Positions 1-5,162 of a stretch of DNA of 5,162 nt are shown here, piece by piece. The number at the start of each line of letters is the position of its first letter. Positions within the stretch are counted from its first letter, which is position 1. The position numbers and the translations under genes were made by a program. The stretch is from Pseudomonadota bacterium. GTDB lineage: Bacteria > Myxococcota > Myxococcia > Myxococcales > Anaeromyxobacteraceae. The stretch spans positions 1 through 5,162 of the forward strand of contig JAEYOU010000247.1 of assembly GCA_023411405.1 (NCBI GenBank), in the 5' to 3' direction. Under the pieces are notes generated by a model. That model saw only the letters and a list, made by a program, of their open reading frames with translations. It did no database searches and was not told where the DNA came from.

Positions 1-151
1 GGCGGCGCTCGTCCCCGCGTTCGGAGGGTCGAGGCCCGCCGAGGCGCTCGAGCGCGCGCTCCGCGGGATCGCGGCGCGCTACGGAGCGCGGACGGCGGAG
101 GTGGTGGCGATGCAGCTCGAGTATCCGGGCGGTGCGGCGGCACGGCGGTGA
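1..151 (+). CDS. C-terminal end of a host gene, function unknown (5' end outside window)
   Basis: The frame beginning at base 2 is open from the window edge to a TGA at 149-151, giving 49 codons. Its codons are almost all G/C-ending, matching a very GC-rich chromosome and differing from the genes after position 400. The visible tail has an Ala/Arg-rich amphipathic helix, then AEVVAMQLEYPGG near the end. A short helix followed by an (I/L)EYP-type ending occurs at the C-terminus of some DJ-1/PfpI-type proteins, but with so little sequence this is only a hint and no function is claimed. It converges on the minus-strand gene fragment that ends at 201, leaving a 49-base gap. Confidence 0.6.
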   Translation, partial: AALVPAFGGSRPAEALERALRGIAARYGARTAEVVAMQLEYPGGAAARR

Positions 152-161
152 CGGCGTGGCG

Positions 162-192
162 CGGCCGCGGGCCCGCTCCTCCGCCCGCGCCG
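162..192. terminator. GC-rich hairpin between convergent gene ends, weak terminator candidate
   Basis: CGCGGGC (166-172) pairs with GCCCGCG (183-189) around a 10-base loop, and 162-164 can add three pairs with 190-192 if C165 is bulged. It lies between two convergent stop codons (151 and 201), where a bidirectional terminator would be expected. There is no T-tract on either side, and hairpins of this size arise easily by chance in ~80% GC sequence. Confidence 0.25.
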
Positions 193-200
193 GCGCTCCG

Positions 201-365
201 TCAGAACTCCAGCTTGAGCGTCCCGCCGTCGTCCGGGCGGGAGCGCCAGGCGTTCCAGCCGAGCACGACCGCGGTCAACGCGAACGCCGCTGCGCCGCCC
301 GCGGCGAACCGGGCGTTGGTGCGGGAGCGGGTGCCCTGCGCGTTGAGCTCGTAGAAGCGCACCTT
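201..365 (-). pseudogene. 3' fragment of a host gene with a C-terminal membrane anchor, cut at the island edge
   Basis: Reading the minus strand toward a TGA at 203-201, the sense sequence runs VRFYELNAQG, a short basic stretch, a single hydrophobic segment (AAGGAAAFALTAVVLGWNAW), then a charged tail ending GTLKLEF. This looks like a genuine C-terminus: one transmembrane helix flanked by Arg residues, with strong G/C third positions like the gene at 1-151. Upstream of about position 360 the same frame turns into unrelated residues, and the only ATG (389-387) would give a 62-residue protein starting in lower-GC sequence that also carries the promoter of the next gene. I therefore read it as the tail of a longer host protein whose front was removed or displaced when the foreign segment arrived. 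The exact break, about 350-370, is an estimate. The alternative is a real 62-residue single-pass membrane protein. Its function cannot be told. Confidence 0.5.
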
Positions 366-380
366 GCATGCGCTGGATGG

Positions 381-408
381 TTGGCGCACCGTGAACTTCC
401 GTTACAAT
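381..408 (+). promoter_or_regulatory. Probable sigma70-type promoter for the three-gene cassette
   Basis: TTGGCG (381-386) and TACAAT (403-408) are separated by 16 bases and match the -35 and -10 consensus at four and five positions of six. Transcription would start near 414-416, giving a leader of about 40 bases before the ATG at 456. It is the best promoter-like pair I could find upstream of the cassette and sits in the first bases where GC content falls. A heptamer GCGCACC occurs at 357-363 and again at 384-390, overlapping the -35 box, so a regulator could bind there. Confidence 0.5.
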
Positions 409-455
409 GCGGAAAGCCGACGCGAAGCTCAACAGCCGCGCGGGAGAGGGGATCC

Positions 456-1334
456 ATGGAGGACAGGGTTGAGTTCTTCATGTACCGAGCGACGGTACAT
501 CCGCACCCGAAGGAGCCTCTGTTCGCCTCCAAGGAACCGAAGCCCGAGATCCTTCGTGCCACGATCATGGAGGCGGCCACGGCCACGTCGAGTCGTGGGG
601 GAAGATGGCATGTCGGGAACGTCGCCCCCGTCGGGACAGGTGCTCTGAGCTTCCGGCTGGGGCGCCTGCGCAACACTTCGATCTCGCAGTTGAACAGCAG
701 GGGCGACTTCATCGACGCGGATGTTCCGGAGGCGCCCAACTCGTTCGCCGTGGTGGACATTCCGAACGAGATTGTTGCCATCGCGAGAAACACTAGCCTG
801 GCACCGTCGCCCGGAACGCTTGGCCGGTGCCTGGCCCTCGTTCTCACGGAGACTCGCGCGGCGAAGCAACGGAGCGTCATGGTTGAAGTTGCACCGATCA
901 AGAACCCCGTGAACTTCCTCCAGGACCTTCGGAATGCCTTTGCTGTAAGCAAGCTATGGGTCGTGACTAAGCGCCCGAACCCGTTCGATGCGGAACGCAT
1001 GTGGGTGCAGCCTATGTCCAGGATCACCGAGGAGCTCTCGGCCGAGAGCGCCAAGACGACCTGGACCGGACCGGCGCTGCAAGCATCGAAACCGGAGATC
1101 ACAGATATCATCAACAGCACTGCCGCTAACGGGGGCGACGCGGGAGCCACCGTCAGGGACACCAAGAAGTCAGACCCGCGGCGTATCAAGCTGCGTACGA
1201 ACCTGGCCTCCTTCTCCCTCACGGTGGAAGCGGACGGAGGCCTCTTTAGGGCCGCAGAGACTGTCCTAGTTGGCCTGCGCGATGTGTACCGCCGGATCCG
1301 ACACGGCGATGAGACAGAAGACGAGCGAGACTAG
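456..1334 (+). CDS. DUF4747-like protein of unknown function, first gene of a putative defence cassette
   Basis: This encodes a 292-residue soluble protein with no signal peptide or membrane segment. The ATG at 456 is chosen because GGGAGAGGGG lies at 442-451 just upstream and the promoter-like pair precedes it; the longer open frame back to 132 runs through host sequence and reads as nonsense. Visible landmarks are an N-terminal strand with paired aromatics (FFMYRATVHPHP, residues 7-18), a central VVDIPNEIVAIAR (99-111), a possible strand VMVEVAPI (141-148), a helix ending at LRNAFAV, and the motif KLWVVTKRPNPFD (166-178). A (R)PNP-x-D motif after a strand in the second half, with a short N-terminal Tyr/Phe-rich strand and about 260-300 residues in all, is how I recall DUF4747 proteins, whose function is unknown to me. 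That link is from memory and unverified. The C-terminus is Arg-rich then acidic (GDETEDERD). It overlaps the next gene by 26 bases. The gene looks intact and its GC is clearly below that of the flanking host DNA. Confidence 0.85.
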   Translation: MEDRVEFFMYRATVHPHPKEPLFASKEPKPEILRATIMEAATATSSRGGRWHVGNVAPVGTGALSFRLGRLRNTSISQLNSRGDFIDADVPEAPNSFAVVDIPNEIVAIARNTSLAPSPGTLGRCLALVLTETRAAKQRSVMVEVAPIKNPVNFLQDLRNAFAVSKLWVVTKRPNPFDAERMWVQPMSRITEELSAESAKTTWTGPALQASKPEITDIINSTAANGGDAGATVRDTKKSDPRRIKLRTNLASFSLTVEADGGLFRAAETVLVGLRDVYRRIRHGDETEDERD

Positions 1335-1914
1335 AGCGGACCGTGCAGACGTGCATCGCCAGCGCTTGTCGTTCTGGCGGTGGTTTGCGCGATCAGGTGT
1401 GTGGAAGGTTCTCGATTGGTGGCTTCCCGTTCACCTCATGCTCGGATTCGTGCTCGCGCTTACGGTGAGCACGTCCCTTGCAGATGTTGCCGCAACCGCA
1501 TTCCTGCCGCTCGCGTCGATCCTCGTAGGACTAGCTTTCGCATGGGCCGGAAACGCGCTAGCGGTTCTGCAGACGCGTGAGCTGCGGCAAGTCGCGTCCC
1601 ATCCTGAGTCGCCCGGATACGAGGCCTACCTCTTCACGTACCAGTCGGCCGTTCTCGCGGTCCTGGTGACACTCGTTGCTTGGGGGCTCGCAGCTCTCGG
1701 AGTCGCTGAAGGGCTAGGGGCCGCGAAGTGGCCACCCTACGCTCGCCTGGCGGCGCGCTCGGCCCTATTCGCTGCGACGAGTTACTCCATCCGCGAGTGT
1801 TGGCAGGTTATGGTTGCTACGCTTCAGGCTCTCATCGTTCAGCAAACTGTGAGTTCCGCCCACGAGAAGAAGCCATGCGCGCAAGCCCGGCACGATCCGG
1901 AGGGCAACGAGTAG
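1309..1914 (+). CDS. Small multi-pass membrane protein, unknown function
   Basis: This encodes 201 residues and I do not recognise a named family. The N-terminus (1-33) is basic and probably cytoplasmic. Hydrophobic segments follow at about 38-57 (WLPVHLMLGFVLAL within it), 61-87 (rich in Ala/Leu, LPLASILVGLAFAWAG) and 111-133 (VLAVLVTLVAWGLAALG). A weaker, partly amphipathic stretch at 145-178 could be a fourth membrane helix or a surface helix. The tail after 182 is polar. The ATG at 1309 gives a 26-base overlap with the preceding gene and has no strong Shine-Dalgarno of its own, which points to translational coupling. TTG at 1270 or GTG at 1351 are less likely starts. A small membrane protein next to a cytoplasmic partner and a nuclease resembles defence modules in which a membrane component senses damage or carries out the effect; that role is inferred. 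Kiwa KwaA is also a small multi-pass protein, but I cannot show homology. Confidence 0.8.
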   Translation: MRQKTSETRADRADVHRQRLSFWRWFARSGVWKVLDWWLPVHLMLGFVLALTVSTSLADVAATAFLPLASILVGLAFAWAGNALAVLQTRELRQVASHPESPGYEAYLFTYQSAVLAVLVTLVAWGLAALGVAEGLGAAKWPPYARLAARSALFAATSYSIRECWQVMVATLQALIVQQTVSSAHEKKPCAQARHDPEGNE

Positions 1915-2138
1915 ATGCGGTGTTCTACGCATCACCCCGAGGGCCACGCGCCGATCGGTCATCGCGAGCGGGACCACCTTCTGTGCGGCGATCGGTCTGC
2001 CGTCCACTCGCGCGGCTTCACCTATGGATCCACAGCCCGGGCCGACAACTGCCGTCGCTCCTTCAGTGACATGTCGCACTGCTGGAAGAACATGTAGCCT
2101 TCCGTCGAGGGGACGCGAGCAAGGGGGCGACCACCGCT
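1915..2138 (+). other. 224-base gap inside the cassette with a doubtful 60-codon ORF
   Basis: This gap separates the membrane protein from the ATPase-nuclease gene. An ATG at 1915 follows directly on the TAG of the membrane gene, with GGAGGG at 1899-1904 ten bases before it, and is open to a TAG at 2095-2097 (60 residues). The peptide is unusually rich in Cys (3, 24, 46, 56) and His (6, 7, 11, 16, 21, 31, 55), but it has no hydrophobic core or recognisable motif and its composition looks like non-coding translation. A 9-base direct repeat CGATCGGTC occurs at 1952-1960 and 1989-1997. I see no convincing -35/-10 pair. It could be a leader or regulatory region for the nuclease gene, a true small gene, or the remains of a lost one. 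Confidence 0.3.
2069..2098. repeat. Pair of ACATGTNGC repeats 21 bp apart, possible operator
   Basis: ACATGTCGC (2069-2077) and ACATGTAGC (2090-2098) are direct repeats whose palindromic ACATGT cores are exactly 21 bases apart, about two helical turns, 41-70 bases upstream of the nuclease start codon. This spacing would suit a dimeric regulator binding one face of DNA. With only two short copies, chance is quite possible. Confidence 0.25.
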
Positions 2139-4247
2139 ATGGAATCAGCGCGAAAGCCGGTTGGCAATATTCTCGGTGCAGGAAGAGCGGAAGCCGATCG
2201 CGATATGCTGCGACGTGCGTTCGTCGCTACGGCCGACTATCGCGCACTGATCGAGACGGTTGATTTCAACTTCGTCGTAGGTAGGCGAGGCACAGGAAAG
2301 AGCGCTCTATTCCAAAAGGCCGCTGAGCATTTTGGCTCAGACAGAGGTGTTCTCCTCTCGGCGCACACACCTCAGGAGCACGAAGTACTGGAAATCCAGC
2401 GCTTGCTTTCCAACTCCACCAAGGACTACCGAGGGGCGCGAGCACTTGGCCGGATCGCATGGCAGGTGGAGCTGCTGAGCACGGCGCTCGACTGCCTCCG
2501 CACACACTACAAGGCGAAGAAGAGCGGAACGCATCTCTTCGCTATGCGGTATGCTGAGCAGCATCCTGAACTGTTTCGCTGCACCGGTGTCTCCCGAGTG
2601 ATCTCGATCCTGCAGCACGCGTGGGCAGAGAGCTCCGCCGAGCCGAACCCAGGCTTCATTGCTTCACATTACGGCCTAGACACGCTAACCGACAGCGTGC
2701 GAACAGCGCTTACTGAGTCCAAACTCCGCGTTGTCGTGATGTTTGATGGGCTCGACGAAGGATGGGAGTCCTCCTGGTTCGCTACTTCGGTTATCGGGGG
2801 CCTCGCGATTGCCGCGGCCGATCTCACCGATAGGCAGACAGGGGTGCACACGACGCTTTTCGTCCGAGACAACGTCTTTCGCTCCGTCGCTCAACTCGAC
2901 AGCGACTTCTCGAGGCACATCGAGCCGGGCACTCTTCGTCTTCACTGGGACAGCGAGTCTCTGCTGCGCCTCGTCGCGGAGCGCCTGCGAGCAGCCCTGA
3001 ATCTCGCGATGGAAAACGATGTGAAGTTGTGGAATCGCTTCGCGCAGCGAGAGCTGCGGGAACGCGCCGGCTTCGCGAGGTGCCTGCACTACACATTGTA
3101 CCGGCCGCGCGACATCCTGGTACTGCTTAACCAAGCGTATGTTCTCGCGGCCAGGGAGGGGCGAGACTCAATCGTCGAGCACGACGTCGAGACTGCGTCA
3201 ACGAGGATCTCTCAGGAGCGACTCGACGATCTGAAGAAGGAGTACGACCAGGTACTGCCTGGTCTTGGGTTGTTTGTCGCGCAGTTTAGGGGACAGCCGG
3301 CACGCACCACGCTGGGGAATGCAGTGGCGCGCCTCGATGCCGCCCTCGAGCGACACGATCATGAAGGTGTGGGAGCTGGCGACTTCCCGCTCCTGGGTTC
3401 GGGTCGCGAGATCGCATCTGCCCTCTACAGCGTCGGCTTCTTGGGGGTACAGGACTCCGCATCAGGCGAGTACCGATTCTGTCACGACGGGGCGATCGCG
3501 AAGCTTGAGTCGTTCGGCGACCAAGCTACTACCGTCATCCATCCCTGCTACTGGAAGGCGCTAGACGTGCAGGGAGACGTGCCGCCTGAGCAGGTGGCGA
3601 TTCGGATCAATGACGACTATGACGAGGCTCCGGCAAACGGAGCCGTGCGCGATCAGCGCACCCGACGTGTGGGCCAGATCCTAGGACAGCTACCTGCTAT
3701 CCCGGAAGGCCACGATGGCGCTAGAAGCTTCGAACAGTGGGTGCATACCGCGGTTCAGATTCTATTCGCTGGGGACCTGAAGAACGTCGAACTCAAGCCG
3801 AACCCGGCCGTGGCCCTTGAGCAACGCGACGTCGTAGCCACTAACATGGCCGCAACTGGGTTCTGGCGCCGAATTCGAGACGATTACGGAACCCGGCAAG
3901 TGATCTTCGAAGTGAAGAACTATGCAGGGGTGAGACCGGACGACTTCCGGCAGGTCCTCAGCTACTCCGGCGGCGAGTACGGAAAGTTCGTCGCCGTCGT
4001 GAGCCGCACTCAGAGCGAAGCGCTGGACGAATCAGAACGCGACTGGGTCAAGCAGACGTGGGACCGCCACCAAGTCCTCGTGTTTGTGGTTCCGGGGTCA
4101 CTCTTGGCGAGGTGCCTCTCCAAGCTTCGCACAGCCAAGCGCCCGGAGTACACGGAGGACCAGTTCGGAAAGCGGATGGATACGTTCATCCGCTCATATC
4201 TGGAGCTACGCGAGGTGCGAAGGTTTGGCAGAAGGAATAGGAAGTGA
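2139..4247 (+). CDS. P-loop NTPase fused to a C-terminal PD-(D/E)XK nuclease, probable anti-phage effector
   Basis: This encodes 702 residues and is intact. The start ATG (2139) has AAGGGGG at 2121-2127. Residues ~40-340 form a P-loop NTPase: Walker A GRRGTGKS (48-55, Lys54, Ser55), Walker B VVVMFDGLDEGWE (198-210, Asp203, then Asp206-Glu207), a sensor-like LFVRDNVFR (240-248) and a helical segment with YRPRDILVLLNQA (321-333) typical of the domain following such ATPases. This resembles the P-loop ATPase group NCBI names Sll1717, recalled and not searched. Residues ~340-520 are a linker with winged-helix character. Residues ~525-660 look like a restriction-endonuclease fold: helix FEQWVHTAVQ with Glu532, Asp564 in QRDVVAT, then VIFEVKNY with Glu591 and Lys593 (the E-x-K), followed by a helix with Gln605 and a strand FVAVVSR. 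These are the metal-binding and catalytic positions expected of PD-(D/E)XK enzymes, so it should cut DNA, with NTP binding as the likely switch; the target is unknown. The stop lies nine bases from the end of the opposing transposase remnant. Confidence 0.92.
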   Translation: MESARKPVGNILGAGRAEADRDMLRRAFVATADYRALIETVDFNFVVGRRGTGKSALFQKAAEHFGSDRGVLLSAHTPQEHEVLEIQRLLSNSTKDYRGARALGRIAWQVELLSTALDCLRTHYKAKKSGTHLFAMRYAEQHPELFRCTGVSRVISILQHAWAESSAEPNPGFIASHYGLDTLTDSVRTALTESKLRVVVMFDGLDEGWESSWFATSVIGGLAIAAADLTDRQTGVHTTLFVRDNVFRSVAQLDSDFSRHIEPGTLRLHWDSESLLRLVAERLRAALNLAMENDVKLWNRFAQRELRERAGFARCLHYTLYRPRDILVLLNQAYVLAAREGRDSIVEHDVETASTRISQERLDDLKKEYDQVLPGLGLFVAQFRGQPARTTLGNAVARLDAALERHDHEGVGAGDFPLLGSGREIASALYSVGFLGVQDSASGEYRFCHDGAIAKLESFGDQATTVIHPCYWKALDVQGDVPPEQVAIRINDDYDEAPANGAVRDQRTRRVGQILGQLPAIPEGHDGARSFEQWVHTAVQILFAGDLKNVELKPNPAVALEQRDVVATNMAATGFWRRIRDDYGTRQVIFEVKNYAGVRPDDFRQVLSYSGGEYGKFVAVVSRTQSEALDESERDWVKQTWDRHQVLVFVVPGSLLARCLSKLRTAKRPEYTEDQFGKRMDTFIRSYLELREVRRFGRRNRK

Positions 4248-4256
4248 GAAGCGAGG

Positions 4257-5059
4257 CTAGTGCTCCGTCCCATGCATGACGCCCTGCTCGTAGCGAGAGA
4301 CGCGTCGCGCATCGGCGGTGGTGAACTGCCAATTGATGCGTCGCCTGTTGCGGTTGCCGCTGGCGTTCCAGGCGCTCGTTCGGCTCCGCAGTTCCTCGAA
4401 TGCGGCGACACGGACCCGGCCCAGGCACTCCCGGGACCAAAGGCCGACCTCGATCTCGGCGGGATTCAGCCAGCTACCGTGCTTCGGCGTGTAGTGCACC
4501 GTGAAGCGTCGCCACGTTGGCCGTCCCGTGGCGGACGTACTCCTAGTCCTGACGGGCGATCCGGCCTGGTGCCATGGGAGTACCAGGCCTCGCCGGGTCG
4601 AGAAGCTGGACCGGCCGCTCGTCCAGGGCGACGACTGGCTCTCGCTCATTCGCTGGCTTTGCGAGCAGATCGAGCACGTCTTCCATCCGCGTCAGGTACT
4701 CCTGGTCCACCTTCGGCACGCACCACGTTGTTGTCCCGCCACGGCTTCAGCTCGTGGCGGTTCAGCATCCTGCGAATCGTCTCCCGCCCTACCTTGGCGA
4801 CGATGCGCTTGTGCGCCGCTTCCTCTGCTATCAGCGTCAGCGTCCACCGCGACCGAACTGCTGGCGGAGGGGCACAGACCATCGCGACGATGGCCGCCTC
4901 CTGCCGGGCATCCAGCAGCCTCGCCTCCTTCGGCCGCGCGTCCTCGCCAAGCGGCTCGGCGAGTCCACCCGCCAGGAAGCGCCGACCGACGCGCCGCACC
5001 TCCCGAGGGTAGGTGCCCGCCGCGGCCGCCGTGGCAGGTAAGCGCCCGGTGAACCCCAT
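4257..5059 (-). pseudogene. Decayed IS630-family DDE transposase (frameshifted, nonsense codon, core deleted)
   Basis: Three minus-strand frames each carry part of one IS630-type transposase. From 5059 down to about 4735 comes the helix-turn-helix side: EVRRVGRRFL, then RSRWTLTLIAEEA, GRETIRRMLNRHELKPWRD. Near 4722-4735 a +1 shift moves the sense to a second frame with VDQEYLTRMEDVLDLLAKP and VALDERPVQLL, whose Asp (codon 4623-4621) is the first residue of the DDE triad. That frame meets a TAG at 4545-4543 where the family has Tyr in the D-Y-E-Y stretch, and the sense continues EYVRHGTANV. At about 4513 it jumps to a third frame, WRRFTVHYTPKHGSWLNPAEIE, with the triad Glu at codon 4457-4455. 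Compared with the family, roughly 70 residues holding the second Asp (VMDNLNTH region) are missing. The N-terminus before EVRR is also short: a TAG precedes the ATG at 5059. It cannot encode an active transposase. Confidence 0.85.
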
Positions 5060-5060
5060 C
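4257..5060 (-). mobile_element. IS630-family insertion sequence remnant
   Basis: The remnant is defined by the transposase homology. I cannot place terminal inverted repeats with confidence. A CTAG at 4257-4260 overlaps the transposase stop codon, and IS630-type elements insert at TA (IS630 itself at CTAG), so this may be the left edge; a matching TA-flanked right end was not found. Inverted similarity between 4260-4268 (GTGCTCCGT) and 5094-5104 (reverse strand TCACCTCCGTG) is too short to count. Confidence 0.6.
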
Positions 5061-5106
5061 TACCAGGACTGAGGAGGCCGCGGCAGGCTCCGCCACGGAG
5101 GTGACC

Positions 5107-5162
5107 GTGGCGAAGACAGAGCGGATCGGCGGGGTGGAACGGGCGCGGCTGCGCGAGTTGGC
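5107..5162 (+). CDS. Possible 5' end of a plus-strand gene (runs off the window)
   Basis: GTG at 5107 is preceded by GGAGG (5097-5101) with a five-base spacer and opens a frame without stops to the window edge: VAKTERIGGVERARLREL. An earlier GTG at 5101 overlaps the ribosome binding site and is less likely. Eighteen residues, charged and probably helical, allow no identification. It is divergent from the transposase remnant, so it may be the first gene beyond that element. It could also be chance open sequence in GC-rich DNA, because the frame is open upstream as well (from 5053). Confidence 0.35.
   Translation, partial: MAKTERIGGVERARLREL

Noticed and set aside
132..455. Upstream extension of the first cassette gene to 132
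   Set aside because: It would read through the host intergenic region and antisense to a host gene tail, and bypasses the clear ribosome binding site at 442-451.
275..1222. 315-codon open frame on the minus strand opposite the first cassette gene
   Set aside because: Its translation has shadow-type composition, spans the host/island junction and has no motif; the plus-strand gene has a ribosome binding site, promoter and sensible domain pattern.
1765..2079. 104-codon minus-strand frame across the end of the membrane gene and the gap
   Set aside because: No recognisable motif, and half of it is antisense to a well-supported membrane protein gene.
384..4506. Ten-base match GCACCGTGAA at about 387-396 and 4495-4504 as possible attachment-site repeats
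   Set aside because: The second copy lies inside transposase coding sequence, and a single 10-base match over these lengths is expected often enough by chance.
4260..5052. Long plus-strand frames opposite the IS630 remnant (250, 183 and 155 codons)
   Set aside because: They are antisense shadows in GC-rich sequence; the minus strand carries clear transposase motifs.
1..5162. CRISPR array, tRNA, rRNA or retron-type RNA
   Set aside because: No regularly spaced repeats, no tRNA cloverleaf that I could see and no reverse transcriptase gene in the window.

Overview
The window reads as a compact accessory island set into a very GC-rich chromosome. The first ~350 bases are close to 80% GC by eye, with almost every third codon position G or C. 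From about position 400 to 4250 the sequence drops to roughly 55-62% GC with looser codon use, then rises again over the insertion-sequence remnant at the right. The host style, including a membrane-anchored Ala/Gly-rich C-terminus, would fit a high-GC proteobacterium or myxobacterium (Anaeromyxobacter-like), but this is a guess from composition and not a taxonomic assignment.

Layout. (1) 1-151: 3' end of a plus-strand host gene. (2) 201 to about 365, minus strand: the last ~55 codons of a host gene whose upstream part is absent; its reading sense breaks down near 360, which marks the probable left edge of the inserted segment. (3) 381-408: a plausible sigma70-type promoter. (4) 456-1334, 1309-1914 and 2139-4247: three plus-strand genes encoding a 292-residue soluble protein that resembles the DUF4747 type, a 201-residue multi-pass membrane protein, and a 702-residue protein that joins an N-terminal P-loop NTPase to a C-terminal PD-(D/E)XK nuclease. 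(5) 4257 to about 5059, minus strand: a decayed IS630-family transposase in three different frames, with a nonsense codon and the middle of its catalytic domain deleted. (6) 5107-5162: the possible start of a new plus-strand gene behind a good ribosome binding site.

How the genes may work together. The first two genes overlap by 26 bases and are almost certainly co-translated. The third follows after 224 bases on the same strand. A soluble protein of unknown role, a small membrane protein and an intact ATPase-nuclease, carried on a foreign segment next to an IS remnant, is the usual appearance of an anti-phage defence cassette. The nuclease and ATPase motifs are visible in the sequence. The defence role and the cooperation of the three genes are inference. 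I do not recognise this three-gene set as a named system, so it is the best candidate here for something undescribed.
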